DNA of 64,000 bases from Astropecten irregularis. Its lineage: Eukaryota > Echinodermata > Asteroidea > Paxillosida > Astropectinidae. The position numbers and the translations under genes were made by a program. This document shows positions 11,484-23,300 of this stretch, piece after piece (position 1 is the first letter of the stretch; each line of letters starts with the position of its first letter). The notes beneath the pieces were generated by a model that saw only the letters and a list, made by a program, of their open reading frames with translations, ran no database searches and had not been told where the DNA came from. The stretch spans positions 3,410,001 through 3,474,000 of the forward strand of contig OZ020248.1 of assembly GCA_963971285.1 (NCBI GenBank), in the 5' to 3' direction.

Positions 11484-11489
11484 AATAAA
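11484..11489 (+). terminator. polyadenylation signal of RPL38
   Basis: AATAAA lies 216 bp after the RPL38 stop codon, the first canonical signal in a suitable position. Confidence 0.6.
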
Positions 11490-11852
11490 AATTTCAAGGA
11501 AATTCTTGAAAACCAAAAAAAATGCAGACTTTCAGAAGTGTCATTTGCAATTTTATTATCGAGTGATTGTTCATTGTATTTTTAAAGGCTTACAAGAATA
11601 GATTCTTTCTGTTTGATTCATACAGAAAAATTACAGATCTGGATCTGAATATACATGTAGTAATCCTAATTCTTGCATAAACAAACGGAAAAGTAGATCA
11701 CGATACCAGTTGTCGTGTTTCTTGCACAGAACCAAAAATGTTAAAAGAAGACTTCATCAATTAAATACTTCCCAAACTTCCTTAACAAAATGTACACAGT
11801 TGCTTTAAACCTGTATGTTTTACACTTCATACACTGGTTTGTATCATATTAA

Positions 11853-12640
11853 AGGTATAATACATGATTGGTTTTTAAGGTCATGGAACAGCACTCTCAC
11901 TTTGTCTAATCCAACATGTACATAAAATAATACCTGTGAAAATTTGAGCTCAAGCAGCAGACATCTGAGTCGGGGGAAAATAGTGAAAAACTAAATTTTT
12001 CTTTAAAAACATAAAGAATGGTTTTGATCTTACCTCAAGATCAAAACTGTTTTCAGTCTTTGACTACCGTAATTTCTGGATAAATACACCATTTCAGGCG
12101 GAAATATTTTCATTGTACATTTCTACCAGCACCATCTTCATACCCTGAAAGTTATACGTAAATCTGTGAACATTTCTGTTTCGGTATGTTATCAATCCTG
12201 TTCTGTACCTACCAGCACCGTCTTCATACCCTGAAAGTTATACGTAAATCTGTGAACATTTCTGTTTCGGTATGTTATCAATCCTGTACTGTACCTACCA
12301 GCACCATCTTCATACCCTGCAAGTTATACGTAAATCTGTGAACATTTCTGTTTCGGTATGTTATCAATCCTGTACTTTACCTACCAGCACCATCTTCATA
12401 CCCTGCAAGTTATACGTAAATCTGTGAACATTTCTGTTTCGGTATGTTATCAATCCTGTACTTTACCTACCAGCACCATCTTCATACCCTGAAAGTTATA
12501 CGTAAATCTGTGAACATTTCTGTTTCGGTATGTTATCAATCCTGTACTGTACCTTCCAGCACCATCTTCATACCCTGAAAGTTATACCTAAATCTGTGAA
12601 CATTTCTGTTTCGGTATGTTGCCAATCCTGTACTGTACCT
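11853..12640 (+). mobile_element. TTAA-MITE containing a 6 x 86-bp array
   Basis: TTAA flanks both ends (11849-11852 and 12641-12644). The left end is the R4 arm (AGGTATAATACATGATTGG) and the right end reads CTGTACCT. Inside, an exact 86-bp unit begins CTACCAGCAC at 12123, 12209, 12295, 12381, 12467 and 12553. Each copy reads CATCTTCATACCCTG, GTTATACGTAAATCTGTG, TGTTTCGGTATGTTATC. The unit is the R1 right arm; it has expanded within the element. Positions 11490-11848 show no gene. Confidence 0.88.
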
Positions 12641-12644
12641 TTAA

Positions 12645-13070
12645 AGCTAAACATCTCTGAGAATAGGAAGATGCCATCTTAGACTTTTAAAGGAATCCAC
12701 CTCTCAAGAAGGATCCACCCGATCTAATCCAAATTCAATGATCAGCATGATCAGTCAAAACAACAGGCCCTTTAAAACATGAATATGATAATATTTGCTG
12801 ACTTAATAATTCTGGTTAATACAAGGTTACAAGCTCTTGGTTAGACTGTTCTGGAACCATTTAATACATAAAAACTGGTTAAACCCCAGCCTGATAAATT
12901 CAAAAGTATAAAAATTAATGCCACAGATTGTTTTGGAACAATGTACAATTAAATTGAATACATTTAGTACAGATCTTTCTTAAATCAGTTCACCAATGGT
13001 TATACAGCAGGAAACAGCACTAAAATGTAGGCAGGCCTTGAATTTGGTTCTGAAAGGGGCAAGGCTATTT
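12645..13070. other. no gene recognised
   Basis: AT-rich, no exon-like reading frame, no repeat recurring in the window. Confidence 0.45.
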
Positions 13071-13073
13071 TTC

Positions 13074-13208
13074 AATGGGAGACTTTTGAAGAGTCGGTCT
13101 TGAGTCAACAGCGCACGCGCAAACCATGCTTGCACAATTGTGAGCATGCGTGCGTTGTATTGTGTGCGTGCGCTGTTGACTCGACCGACTTTCCAAAAGT
13201 CTCCCATT
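13074..13208. repeat. short hairpin repeat, copy 1
   Basis: The arms are AATGGGAGACTTTTGAAGAG with a GTCAACAGCGCACGCGC block, and the complement ending CCAAAAGTCTCCCATTG. A diverged second copy is at 13404-13545. Both lie downstream of the proximal PH-PTB gene. Confidence 0.65.
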
Positions 13209-13403
13209 GCAAGGGGCACTTCAATTGGAATATCATAATGTCTATGGAAACATTTACATGTAAAGGGGGCACGAAGGCCAAGAACCAGGGCAACAAAGGT
13301 CATGGCCTCCGTTAAATTCACGGCTTGTGTAGGTCTACGCTTACCGCATGTTGATACAATAATATTTATTATTATGAATAGCAATGAACAACAAATATCA
13401 GTC

Positions 13404-13545
13404 CCAATGGGAGACTTTTCAGACGTTGGTGGCAGCAGACTGAAGTCTCTTTTTTGCTTTATCTGAGCATGCGCGCGCGATTGTGACCATGCGCACACAA
13501 CGTGTGCTACCAACTCAAAGACCCAGCTCCAAAGTCTCTCATTCT
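13404..13545. repeat. short hairpin repeat, copy 2
   Basis: It opens CAATGGGAGACTTTTCAG and closes CCAAAGTCTCTCATT, with GCATGCGCGCGCGA in the middle. It belongs to the same family as 13074-13208 but is more diverged. Confidence 0.55.
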
Positions 13546-13872
13546 ATTCCGAATAATCTGATTTTCACAAAAGATATTTCAGAAAACCTACAAGAAACAA
13601 CATCAGATTGAGCCTGAGGTATTAGCATTTAATAGCAAAGCTCATGAAAAACCATTGTTCGCGGAAACAGTTCAACAGTAGAAGGGTATCGTAAGTGTGT
13701 TTGATGTGAAAAAGATCATTGATATCTTCCGCGATCAATGAGGACTTGGATTTGAATTGCAACGATTGGATCTGCTGATGATATGGGACATAATTATCCC
13801 AGTGATCCACCAACTACAGATTGCAGGTGTCATTGTCGATCTTGGAGGAGGCTATGGAGACAGATCGGTTGG

Positions 13873-16800
13873 TCAGTCCAGACTCGAGGGTGGCCGAGGG
13901 CTGACCGGTGGTGGTGTCTGACCAGTGTGTGGTGTTGGGCTGACCGGTGGTTGAACATTGGCAAAGTTGAAGAGACTTGGGCTTGATGTCCTGTCATATC
14001 CAGCAGATACCACGAAGCCTGCACCAACTGGGGTACTCATTCTCCGAGGGCTTGAAGATGCTCTCACTTGCTCTGTGTGGGGAATTGCAATTGGAATTCA
14101 TTGCTGAGTTGTTACTCAGTTAAAAGGCCTAGCCTGGGAAAATGTTTAACGGTATGTTTGTACCAGGTGCATTATACCCTGTATAAAGTTATAGGAATTT
14201 GTGAATATTTCTGTTTTGGTAAAATACCGAAGGATGGGCCTTTACGGAACCTCGGCTTGGGCTCTGGCATCGGCTCCATTGCTTACATCCATTTTAAAGA
14301 AACAGGTATCAAAATAGAGGATTTGGGCACGTTTTCGAAGTACATACTGTGTTTTAATTGTTCAAAATGGAACTCCAATCTCAGGAAAATTCACAACCTG
14401 TATTTTCAGCTTTTAGATGACGGAGCCTAAGCCCAAGACCAAGCCTGATCCATCGTTTCGTAAAGGGCCTATGTTTATAAAGAAGAAGACTGGGTAATCC
14501 TTACCAGGACCCAGTGAACTAAGAGAATTTCGTCTGTCAGTGTTTGGTAGCAGGTGTGGAAGCAGTCTGTTGAGGCTATCACTGATGCTAACTGCCTCCT
14601 CGGGTGTGGAAGCTCTCATCTCCAAATACATGTATCCTGCATATTCAATTGAAAATGCCATACTTAGATTTGGCTAAACATTGAAGACGACCTCTTCTTG
14701 AATTTCATTCCAAATTCTTGACACGCATGAGATACTTATACCATTTAATAGAGTGACCAATGTGTACATGTATTGTGATTACTGTCACGAAGAGTTTCAA
14801 AGATCGTTGATAAATTGTTCCTTTTCAACACCTGCTCGGTGTGCAGGGCCAGCCGTTTGATTACGGTACTTTGTGGCGGTCTCACGTGTCTCCTGGTCCC
14901 AGCTGTCCTCCTTGACATAGCCAGTCAGCACGGAGGACTTCTCTGTTGTGTGCAGAGATGGCATGACATATTTGACCATATTTGGTAAAGGGGACAGCTG
15001 AGACCGGGAGACAGCTGAGACCGCCACACCGGGTTAGTACTATCAACATTGAATATTATAATTAAGACGAAGATTTTTAAAAAAAATCTAGATTTCCAGT
15101 GAGGCTTACTTCCGTGTACGTCTGTTTCGTCAAAGCGGATGTAGATCCGCGCACCCCAGGCCCCATAATCCCTCACTATTCCCAGACTCCATCGCTGGTA
15201 ATGCTTCATTGGATTTCTCGTCACGAGGGATATTGCATTCTGGGTAAGATGGAGTACAACTGTCGTCTCGGGTAAGTTGACTCCTGTCATTGGAACCACT
15301 TCCCAGCTTTCTGCATAAAGTGAAAATTATAGTAATTATTCAAATTAATGCGAACTTTTTCAAAACTTTTAAGTTTAAGTTGTGGGCTCGCGTTTGACTC
15401 AAGATGGAGGCCTTCTACAACATGGAAATCCGGGGCCTAATTTCTCAAAGCTCGGCTCCGGCTCTGCCTCTGTCATCCATGAGAATCTACTTCTGAACCA
15501 CAGCCAAAAGCCTCTAATGTCATGGTGATACCGGTTATTTAAGAATGGATTCATGAAATGGAGGCGGAGCCAGAGCCGAGGTTTAGAAAAGGACCTTGAT
15601 CAATTTTGAGAAAATATCTGTTAAGTGGGATACTTCCTTCCATATCTGCTTTCAAACTCGTTACAAAGTCAGAAATTTCAGTACTACATTCAAATAGGTT
15701 GAGCAGCATTCCTTGTGTTTGGATCGGACACTGAGCAGAACTTGCTTATTGACAAAATCGTTTTAAGGTGCCTATCACTGCACACGAAGCAATTTTTACA
15801 GGCAATTTGGAGGCAATCAATATGCTGCATGCAAAGGGAAAACTTGTGTAGCAGTAACACAAAAGTCATTAATTTTTCTACTAGGGTCTACTGCAATTCC
15901 CATGGACGTGTGTGAAAGTTCAATGTAATGTCTGAGTGGCGCCCTCTTTTGATTATTAAAAAAAATGCGGTGGTGTTTTTTGGTCTTCGTGAACTGGCCT
16001 GCTCAGCTGTACGTGGTGCGCGATTAATATCTGAAAGGAACAAGAAGTTAGAAGAATATTCGGCATGGACAGATTTCCTCACCAGTCTTTTGCTCATGAT
16101 TAGCTTTCTGGCTTCCCAGATTTCAATAAAAGATGATGGCAGTGTACACAAATACTGCAATTTCTTTAATCAAAAGAGGGCGCCAATCAAACCCATGCAT
16201 ACGGATTGTCTGTAAAATTGTCTTGTGTGACACCGTTGGACCCGATATAAAAATCAGTTTGTTAATGGAAAGCATCGGAACTTACGGCCCTTGAAGTACG
16301 TCTCGAATGCCTTGTGCCATTCCTTCAAGTCGGTTGCTGTGTCGCCTTCAAAGAGTAGAGTGGCCGTGACCAAGATGAATGCCAGATAGGTGGCGCTCTT
16401 CTCACCTGGCTTAGATGAGGCTACACGTTTACCCCTCTCAATACCCACGAAGGTATCCTTGGACACGGTGTAGGCAATCTTCAATACCTTCTCATTGGGT
16501 TTCTTGAAGACTTTCAATTGAAATATTCCTGCGTGTATTATGATAATGTATAAGGGCGTTAACGAAACGGCGGCTCGGGCTCCGTTTCAGGCTCCGGCTC
16601 CATTTTCGTGAATCCATTCTGAAATAATGGTATCAAAATAGAGGCTTTTGGCTGCGGTTCTGAAGTAGATTCTCTGGTTTGAAAAGGAAAACAGAGCTTC
16701 AGCTTCAATGAAAAACCACAACCTGTATTATTTCCAGCATATGAATGTCATAGTGGAGCCTGAGCCTGAGACTCCGTTTCGTAAATGCCCAGGTTTTATT

Positions 16801-18659
16801 TTTATCAACAGTGGGAAACCATAATACGGAGTGCCAATTTCACGGCCTTAACAACCAAATTTCCACGTGTTGTGTATAGGCCTATGACGCCTATCACTTG
16901 TGATTGTTATTTGGCTGTGTTTACCGACCATGAATATCAAATGAAATCTTTAACGGGTATGGTTTGTTTTATTGAGACGTTTTTCTGCTAAGCAATTATT
17001 TTGTGCTTAACAGCTCCATGAAATTGTGAATGGATATAAAATGTGTGCAATGTGCTACTTTCGTGATATTGAATTTTACTTTTGTTAGTGTTAATTTCTA
17101 TGTCTTATCGTATCATTTTTTTCGTATGCATAATTGTCTTTGTTAATTTGTAATCCCACGTATTCCAACTCAACTTGTAATGATTGCACTCAACTACATA
17201 ACTATTCCCATTATTCCATGGTGTGTTGGGAATGGGAGGAGCCAGCATGACGAAAGTTGTGGGAGGATTTAGATCTCTTGCATTTTTGTGTCAGTATTTG
17301 ACTTTTTATTGCGGTAATGCCAACTTTAATGTTACCTGTTCCACTATCACCCTGAAATACGACCCATCTCTGAAAAACAAACATCAAAAGTAGTAGTATT
17401 AATAATCAATCCAACAGAAAATTACTCTTTAAAGGGAATTTCATAATTTGTTTGTCACATAAATTCAGATTCATGGGCATTTAATATCAACATGGAGGAA
17501 GGAAAAGATATCAACAACTGCCATCTGTGAAATGTTCAGTCTCATACGGTGCCAACTTTTTGAGAAAACAGTGAAAAACGCCCACAGTATTTCTTAAGTC
17601 TTTTCTCTTTTATTTGATCTTTAAAAGATCGAAAATAATTTTGGTCACTGATTTTACTCTTTTCTGGATAAATACATCATTTCAGGCAGAAAAATTCTGA
17701 CAGTATGTTTCTACCATCACCATCTCTATACCCTGTAAGTTTAGGTAAATCTGTGAAGATTTCTGTTTCGATATGCTACCAAATTATGACACATGTAGTA
17801 CCTTTAAGAAGCTAAAATTCCACACTGATTAAATCTGTGCATTGTGTACTATACTACAAGAGTTGAAAATGTCAAGGTTTGCATAATATGTAAATTATGG
17901 GAACCTTCTCACTCCTTTCAATTCAAAGCCATGCACGGCTAAAGATGCACAATAATGCGGATATAATCCTGTATGCATAGCCTAATATTCTTCAGCAATG
18001 AAAGCAAGTACCGTAAAAAGAATTCCTTTCTGAGTACATGTATCACTAATCCATGAAGTCAGTATATTTTTAAAGGCCCAATGGACAAACTGCAAATTCA
18101 CATTGCATTTTCACGTATTCATCTAGACCTATAGTATTATATTTAGCAAGTCAAGAAATAAACTGCTCATCAGCAAAAATAATGACCTGACATTTTTTTT
18201 TTTTAATGCTTGGAGATAGGAGGGCCTGACTAGTTTGGATCTTAGCAGGATCTTTATTGAATTATGCATATACAGGATTATACATATTTAGCCTTCGATT
18301 AAAGATCCTGCTTGGATCGAAACGCGTCAGACCCTTAAGGTTTAACCATATTGTTAATAGACCTTGCTACGGTAATAAACTGTTCCAAACTGCTCATCAA
18401 CCAAAATAATGGCCGAAATAATTACATAATTTTGATCCTATCATGATCTTTCTCAAAGCTTAAAAGATCCTGATATATGAACGAAACATCAGGCCCTCCT
18501 AACTCTATCTACTGCATACTTCTGTTTAAAGTTTATACTGTCAACAAAACAAAATACCTTTTTGATTTTATTCCCCTTTTCAATCCACAAGTTGAGAAAT
18601 CCTTCTCGAATGCGCTTGCATCCGACGGCCGTGTCTTCGTCGTTTCCATGCGGCGCCAT
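13873..18659 (-). CDS. PH-PTB (DOK/IRS-like) adaptor, proximal copy, complete
   Basis: Six coding exons, in transcript order, are 18659-18558, 17369-17336, 16528-16286, 15310-15110, 14636-14505 and 14072-13873. They give 303 aa with all junctions GT-AG (phases 0,1,1,1,1). Residues 18-125 form a PH domain (EGFLNLWIEKGNKIKK, then RWVVFQG). Residues 127-230 form an IRS-type PTB domain, with the signature YQRWSLGIVRDYGAWG at 164-179 and the closing helix TPEEAVSISDSLNRLL. The C-tail is Pro/Ser-rich with twice-repeated PPVSP. Such adaptors sit under membrane receptor tyrosine kinases: PH binds phosphoinositides and PTB binds phosphotyrosine motifs. The start is supported by an in-frame TGA upstream, which also excludes fusion with the distal copy. 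DOK7/DOK1 are the closest known architectures, but the tail is much shorter than in vertebrate DOKs. A function beyond adaptor is not claimed. Confidence 0.88.
14232..14470. mobile_element. R6 foldback MITE (3' intron of proximal PH-PTB gene)
   Basis: The left end GGGCCTTTACGGAACCTCGG pairs with the right end CATCGTTTCGTAAAGGGCC. The interior has the TATCAAAATAGAGGATTTGG block of the family. Confidence 0.65.
15430..15600. repeat. R6 foldback MITE copy
   Basis: The left arm CTCGGCTCCGGCTCTGCCTC pairs with GAGGCGGAGCCAGAGCCGAG on the right. The copy lies in intron 3 of the proximal PH-PTB gene, with the interior order inverted relative to 14232-14470. Confidence 0.6.
15937..16185. mobile_element. 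MITE with ~19-bp inverted ends
   Basis: The ends are TGGCGCCCTCTTTTGATTA and its complement TAATCAAAAGAGGGCGCCAA. It lies in intron 3 of the proximal PH-PTB gene, between 15310 and 16286. The interior has frames open in both strands but none looks like a known protein. Confidence 0.55.
16551..16793. mobile_element. R6 foldback MITE, near complete
   Basis: The left end is GGCGTTAACGAAACGGCGGC and the right end is GACTCCGTTTCGTAAATGCC. The interior is a good match to 2671-2929. It lies in intron 2 of the proximal PH-PTB gene. Confidence 0.7.
16826..17030. repeat. R2 MITE copy, diverged
   Basis: It opens GTGCCAATTTCACGGCCTTA and ends CTTAACAGCTCCATGAAATT, with the ACCATGAATATCAAATG core of R2. 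Confidence 0.55.
17433..17803 (+). mobile_element. R1 TTAA-MITE, near complete
   Basis: It is flanked by TTAA at 17429-17432 and 17804-17807. It lies in intron 1 of the proximal PH-PTB gene (exon 2 starts at 17369). It contains the full R1 order, including the GATCTTTAAAAGATC palindrome. Confidence 0.7.
18179..18510. repeat. R5 hairpin element, rearranged
   Basis: Copies of the R5 arms (GGAGATAGGAGGGCCTGAC, AAAGATCCTGCTTGGATCG, ACATCAGGCCCTCCTAA) are interspersed with AT-rich filler. It lies directly before exon 1 of the proximal PH-PTB gene on the transcript's intron side. Confidence 0.5.
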
Positions 18660-19358
18660 ACAATCTACAAGTCCAAATTGTCAGCTGAATCTAACCTTGG
18701 TGATGCTAATTCTCCACCTGAGCCTATGCCGCTGAATACGGTAAAGGGGACAGGTGCTTTCCTGTAATGTGGATCGTGGCCGCACTGAGCTGAACTACAT
18801 CGAACTAAATCAATTATTTCCGTCAATCAGTTTTACTTTCCAGTCTTACGAACATTCGTTTACTCATAGGTGAATTGTTTTCCACAGAAAAGGAAGATTG
18901 GCATCATTTATAATACATTCAATTCATCGCCAATTTGAAGTTGCTTCCGTTCTCCTGAATCGTTGTTAGAGTGTTGAATGTCCCAGTATTAAACAAACAA
19001 TACAACTGGAAAATCCCTGATTTTTTTTGCAAATATGGTTACTCAATAAGGGCATGTACGACATATTGTTTGCAACTGCATAGCTGTGATCATAAGGGGC
19101 AAGGACTTGCTCTATAGCTGTGACAGAGGCGGAATTATTCGTGTAGCGTGTGCAGTGACCCGTGAATGTCAACATCACAATCGAGTTTCTCTTATTGTAA
19201 ATCAACACAAGCTTTTTTTATTGACAGACAAACATTTTAGCACACATAGATTATTTATATTTTGCACATGCATTGCAACTTTTTGAATACTTATTTAGGA
19301 CTTTATGAATTTTATTTTAAAAGTATAGTTTAATACAAGTAATAAATGAATTGCTGTA

Positions 19359-19520
19359 AACTGCTCATCCAAAATAATTATCTGAAATAATATACATGTA
19401 AAATGCTTTGAATTAGGAAGGCCTGACGTGTCGATCCTAGCAGGATCTTTCTCAAAGGCTTTCTTCTTAGCCTTTGAGAAAGATCCTGCTAGGATCGAAA
19501 CGTCAAACACTCTTTACTCC
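19359..19520. repeat. R5 hairpin element, compact form
   Basis: The arms TTCTCAAAGGCTTTCTTC and GCCTTTGAGAAAGATCCTGC face each other, and CGATCCTAGCAGGATC is itself palindromic. It lies between the two PH-PTB genes. Confidence 0.65.
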
Positions 19521-19675
19521 AATAATCAAAAGTATATTGTTTATGATATAAGAAGTTAACTCTCATTTTCAATAGCTGCTTTATTAACCATGTCAACATG
19601 CAATTTTGTATGGTTTATACATAAATAATATTTAATAGAAGTTTTATCTTTTAATGTTTTTTATCTTTAAATTAA

Positions 19676-20038
19676 AGGTGGTATCATACTATGGTAGCAC
19701 ACCGAAATAGAAAATCTGCACCGCTTTACATAAAACTTACAGGGTATGAAGATGGTGATGGTAGAAACATACCATTAACATTTCTCTGCCTGAAGTGCTG
19801 TATTTATCCAGAAAAGAGTAAAACCGGTAATTACCAATTTTTTTTTGGATCTTTTAAAGATACAAAATGAAAGAGAAAAGACTTAAGAAATACTGTGGCC
19901 GTTTTTCACTATTTTCTCAAAATAACTGGCCACAGTATGGGACTGAAATTTTCACAGATGACTGTTACTGTATCTTCCTTGATATTTTTGCCCATGAATC
20001 TGTATTTCTTTGACAAAAACCAAAGTATGATATTACCT
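19676..20038 (-). mobile_element. R1 TTAA-MITE, near complete
   Basis: It is flanked by TTAA at 19672-19675 and 20039-20042, with ends AGGTGGTATCATAC and GTATGATATTACCT. It lies between the PH-PTB genes, near the 3' end of the distal copy. Confidence 0.75.
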
Positions 20039-20120
20039 TTAAAGTTATCATTTTTTTTTTTTTTTTTTTAATTATAGAGTCATTAAACATGTATCAGAAA
20101 TTAACTTAAGTAAGTGGCCT

Positions 20121-20268
20121 GGGATCGATTTCACCAAACTCAATCGTAACTTATACTATCGATTCTAGGTCTTATGATGCCTTGCAGCCCTACGTAGGAT
20201 ACGATGTGTTATCCTTCATAACCCAATTTACGATCGATCTTAGGGCAAGTTCGTGAAATCGACCCCAG
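20121..20268. mobile_element. R8 foldback MITE
   Basis: The left end GGGATCGATTTCACCAAACT pairs with the right end GTTCGTGAAATCGACCCC. The interior is rich in TACGATCGAT-like words. Related copies are at 57071-57210 and, more distantly, 40571-40720. Confidence 0.65.
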
Positions 20269-20323
20269 ATCATCTACTGTGTTGCAAAAGAATCGAATTT
20301 AAAGGGAACTTTTGTCTCCACAT

Positions 20324-23300
20324 TCATCTCAACTCGTCTCCACTGAGGGGCGATGATGCAGTTTTCGGGAATTTATTCTGCAGTGTCGGGGACGGTGTGT
20401 ACCTCTCTGAAAATGTACAGACATCGAGAAAGAAAATCATTATTTTTGGCAAATTTTGTGGCCAAAACATGCGTTAATGAAATGTAAGTTCAGGCTTTAA
20501 ACTTATACCTGTCAAGCCACTAAAGGCATTTACATGTATTTCGTTTGTACCGGGAGAGGGCGCTCTTCAAAAGGCAAATGATAATCGCTTGAAAAAGGTC
20601 TCAAAGACTAATAAGATGCTTAATATAAATATTTTGTTTAACGGTTTTAAAAGTATATTATGCAGTATTTAATAAGTTGTTGTTGTTTGTGGTATTCATA
20701 ATAATATTTTGGTTTTACCAGGAGAGGGCGCTCTGTCACTAGGCAAGGGTGGTCTATCTGAAGTGAGATCCAGAGGCTGTAGTCCGTCTGGGGCTAGCAC
20801 CCTATCAAGACATAGCCGGATGCGTCTTGCGTGTGACTCGGATTCAGCCTTCATCTCAAAATCTAAGACACAGAAACCAAAAATGTCAGAAAATTGACAT
20901 CTTTTGGAGTTTTAGTCTTTACGAAACCAGGGCTAGAGGCTATAGGATGGTTTGAAACTTGTTTCGGTTACCGCCTTTTGAGGTCCACAAAACGAAACGA
21001 AGGGATGCTGGGCCACATGACGAAGCCGAAGAAAGGCTCCAGCAGAAAATATGTTCACATGTTTACGTATAACTTATTGGGTATAAAGACGGTAATGGTA
21101 GACAAATAAAACTGTAAAAATTGTTCTGCCTGAAATGCTGTATTTATCCAGAAAAGTTTAAAACCAAACACCAAAACATTTTTGATCTTGGCAAGATAAA
21201 AAATTATCTGAATTTGGCGTAACAATTGCAACGGTTTTATTCTTAATCGTTTTCTACAGTTTCCAATGATCAATTGAGCTGAACATTCCACAGGTTTGTT
21301 TTTATTCCATGACAAATCAAAATGCTCTGTCACATTCACCAATGAAATATAGTGCCCTTTTAGTTTAAGCCTCATTTCGTAAAGACCCCTAGTCTTACTA
21401 CCAGGCTGTTGACAGACTGGTTCAACTTTGTCAAATCAGAATTTGAAACTGACCTGGGGCCAATTTCATAGAGCTGCTTAGCACAAAAATTCGCTAAGCA
21501 TGACATTTCTGTCTTAGTAAAAACAGAATTAACAACCAAATGTCCATGTGTTGTGTATATACTCGCAATTGGTCTTTGGCTGTTGGCTGCCGACCATGAA
21601 TATCAAATGGAATTTTCAATGGTGGTTTGTTTTATTGGGCAAGCTATGTTTGTGCTAAGCAATATTTTGTTGTGCTAAGCAGCTCTATGAAATTGGCCTT
21701 TATACCTTCTTCGTGAATAGACGCAGCGTCCACCTTGAAGTAGAACATTCCCTCACGTGACCAGTAGTCAGATACCCTGGTTAATTCCCATCGTTTGCAA
21801 CACTTGGGTGGGTTCATGGTTACCAGACTCAGTGCGTGACGTGTCACGTGTAGCGTTACCTGAAACTCTGGCGCCACGAAGCCTTTTAGAGTTCTCACCA
21901 CCCAGCTCTCTGAAAAAAGGGGGACATTCAAAAATGATTTTGATAATTAGCTGAAACAAAAAGTATATTTCACCATTTCACATAGGAATGTAGTCTTTGT
22001 CGCCATGATACTATCTGATTTTATAAGTTACTACGAATCGTTTGCTTTGGTTTTGATTGGAGAGACATATTTTGATGACGCGTCTTGCTCGAATGGTGAA
22101 ATTCTAGGGCCTTATGAAATAAAGCTCGAGGCTAGGCTTGGGACTTCATTTGCTAACGACATTTTGTGTTCTTAATGAAAATGAATGGCTTGAGATACAT
22201 GTATTTCACATAGGAATGTAGTCTTTGTCGCCATGATACTATCTGATTTTATAAGTTACTACGAATCGTTTGCTTTGGTTTTGATTGGAGAGACATATTT
22301 TGATGACGCGTCTTGCTCGAATGGTGAAATTCTAGGGCCTTATGAAATAAAGCTCGAGGCTAGGCTTGGGACTTCATTTGCTAACGACATTTTGTGTTCT
22401 TAATGAAAATGAATGGCTTGAGATACATGTCGAAGCTAGAGCCTTTCTTCGGCTTCGTCATGAGGCCCAATCCCTCCATTTCGTCTTGTATGGGCCACAA
22501 AATCCCGATATCGAAATAAGTCCCAAGTCTATTTATATAGCCTCAATCCTGGTTTCGTAAAGGCCCCATGAAAGTTTGTGCTGCAGAAGATTTGAGGCTA
22601 AAATAAGTTTATAGGCTGGTGCTTATGTGACGTGGTTTCCCGCCTTCACTTTATGCATATTGAATTTTGTGAAACCCCAACAATTTTTCCTTGAGTCTTC
22701 GACCTTTGTCACGAAGAACCATTCGCCAAAATTCGGCATAGAACATTCTAGGCAAGAAAAGGATTATAAAAGACATTAATAGGCCTACCGTTGCTGAAGT
22801 AAGACTTGACTACGGTGTCCCACGACCGTAACTCCATGCCTATTCCGCCGTATTCGCACGGCGCCGGTTCCTGGAAGACCACTGTGTCTGTGACGAGAAT
22901 GACGGCCCAGTACGCCGACTTTTCCCGCTTCTTTTTCGGCTTCTGGAGGGCTCCACGCTCGGTGCCAACCAGCGTTTCCTTGGTGAGTGTGTAAGAACAT
23001 TTCAGGATTTTCTCCTTGTCGTTCTTGTAGATTTTCATCTGGAATAATCCTGAAAGATATACCGGGAATTCATTTGGGATGTTTTGGCATTTGTCATTTC
23101 GTTAATTTTAATTGTCTTGACTTAAATTAACAATCATGTTATAGTCATATCAAGTACTAAGGGTTTTCCTTATCCTCGACAGATCGGAAGATAAGTCTAT
23201 ACGAAAGATTCATAACTTCAGCTGGAGGGAGCATCAAGCATCGAGGATCGCACTTTTTAACATAGCCTTTGAGAAAGATTCTGCTATAGGATCGAAACGT

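Noticed and set aside
12980..13513. Minus-strand ORF of 177 codons
   Set aside because: It runs across two hairpin repeats and low-similarity filler, with no domain or splice context.
14797..15027. Minus-strand ORF that looks like an extra PH start (TGYVKEDSWDQ)
   Set aside because: It lies inside the PTB-coding intron, breaks the phase-1 join shared by both copies, and no further PH exons follow downstream.
18477..18767. Plus-strand ORF of 96 codons
   Set aside because: It overlaps, antisense, exon 1 of the proximal PH-PTB gene, whose minus-strand reading joins correctly to its mini-exon.
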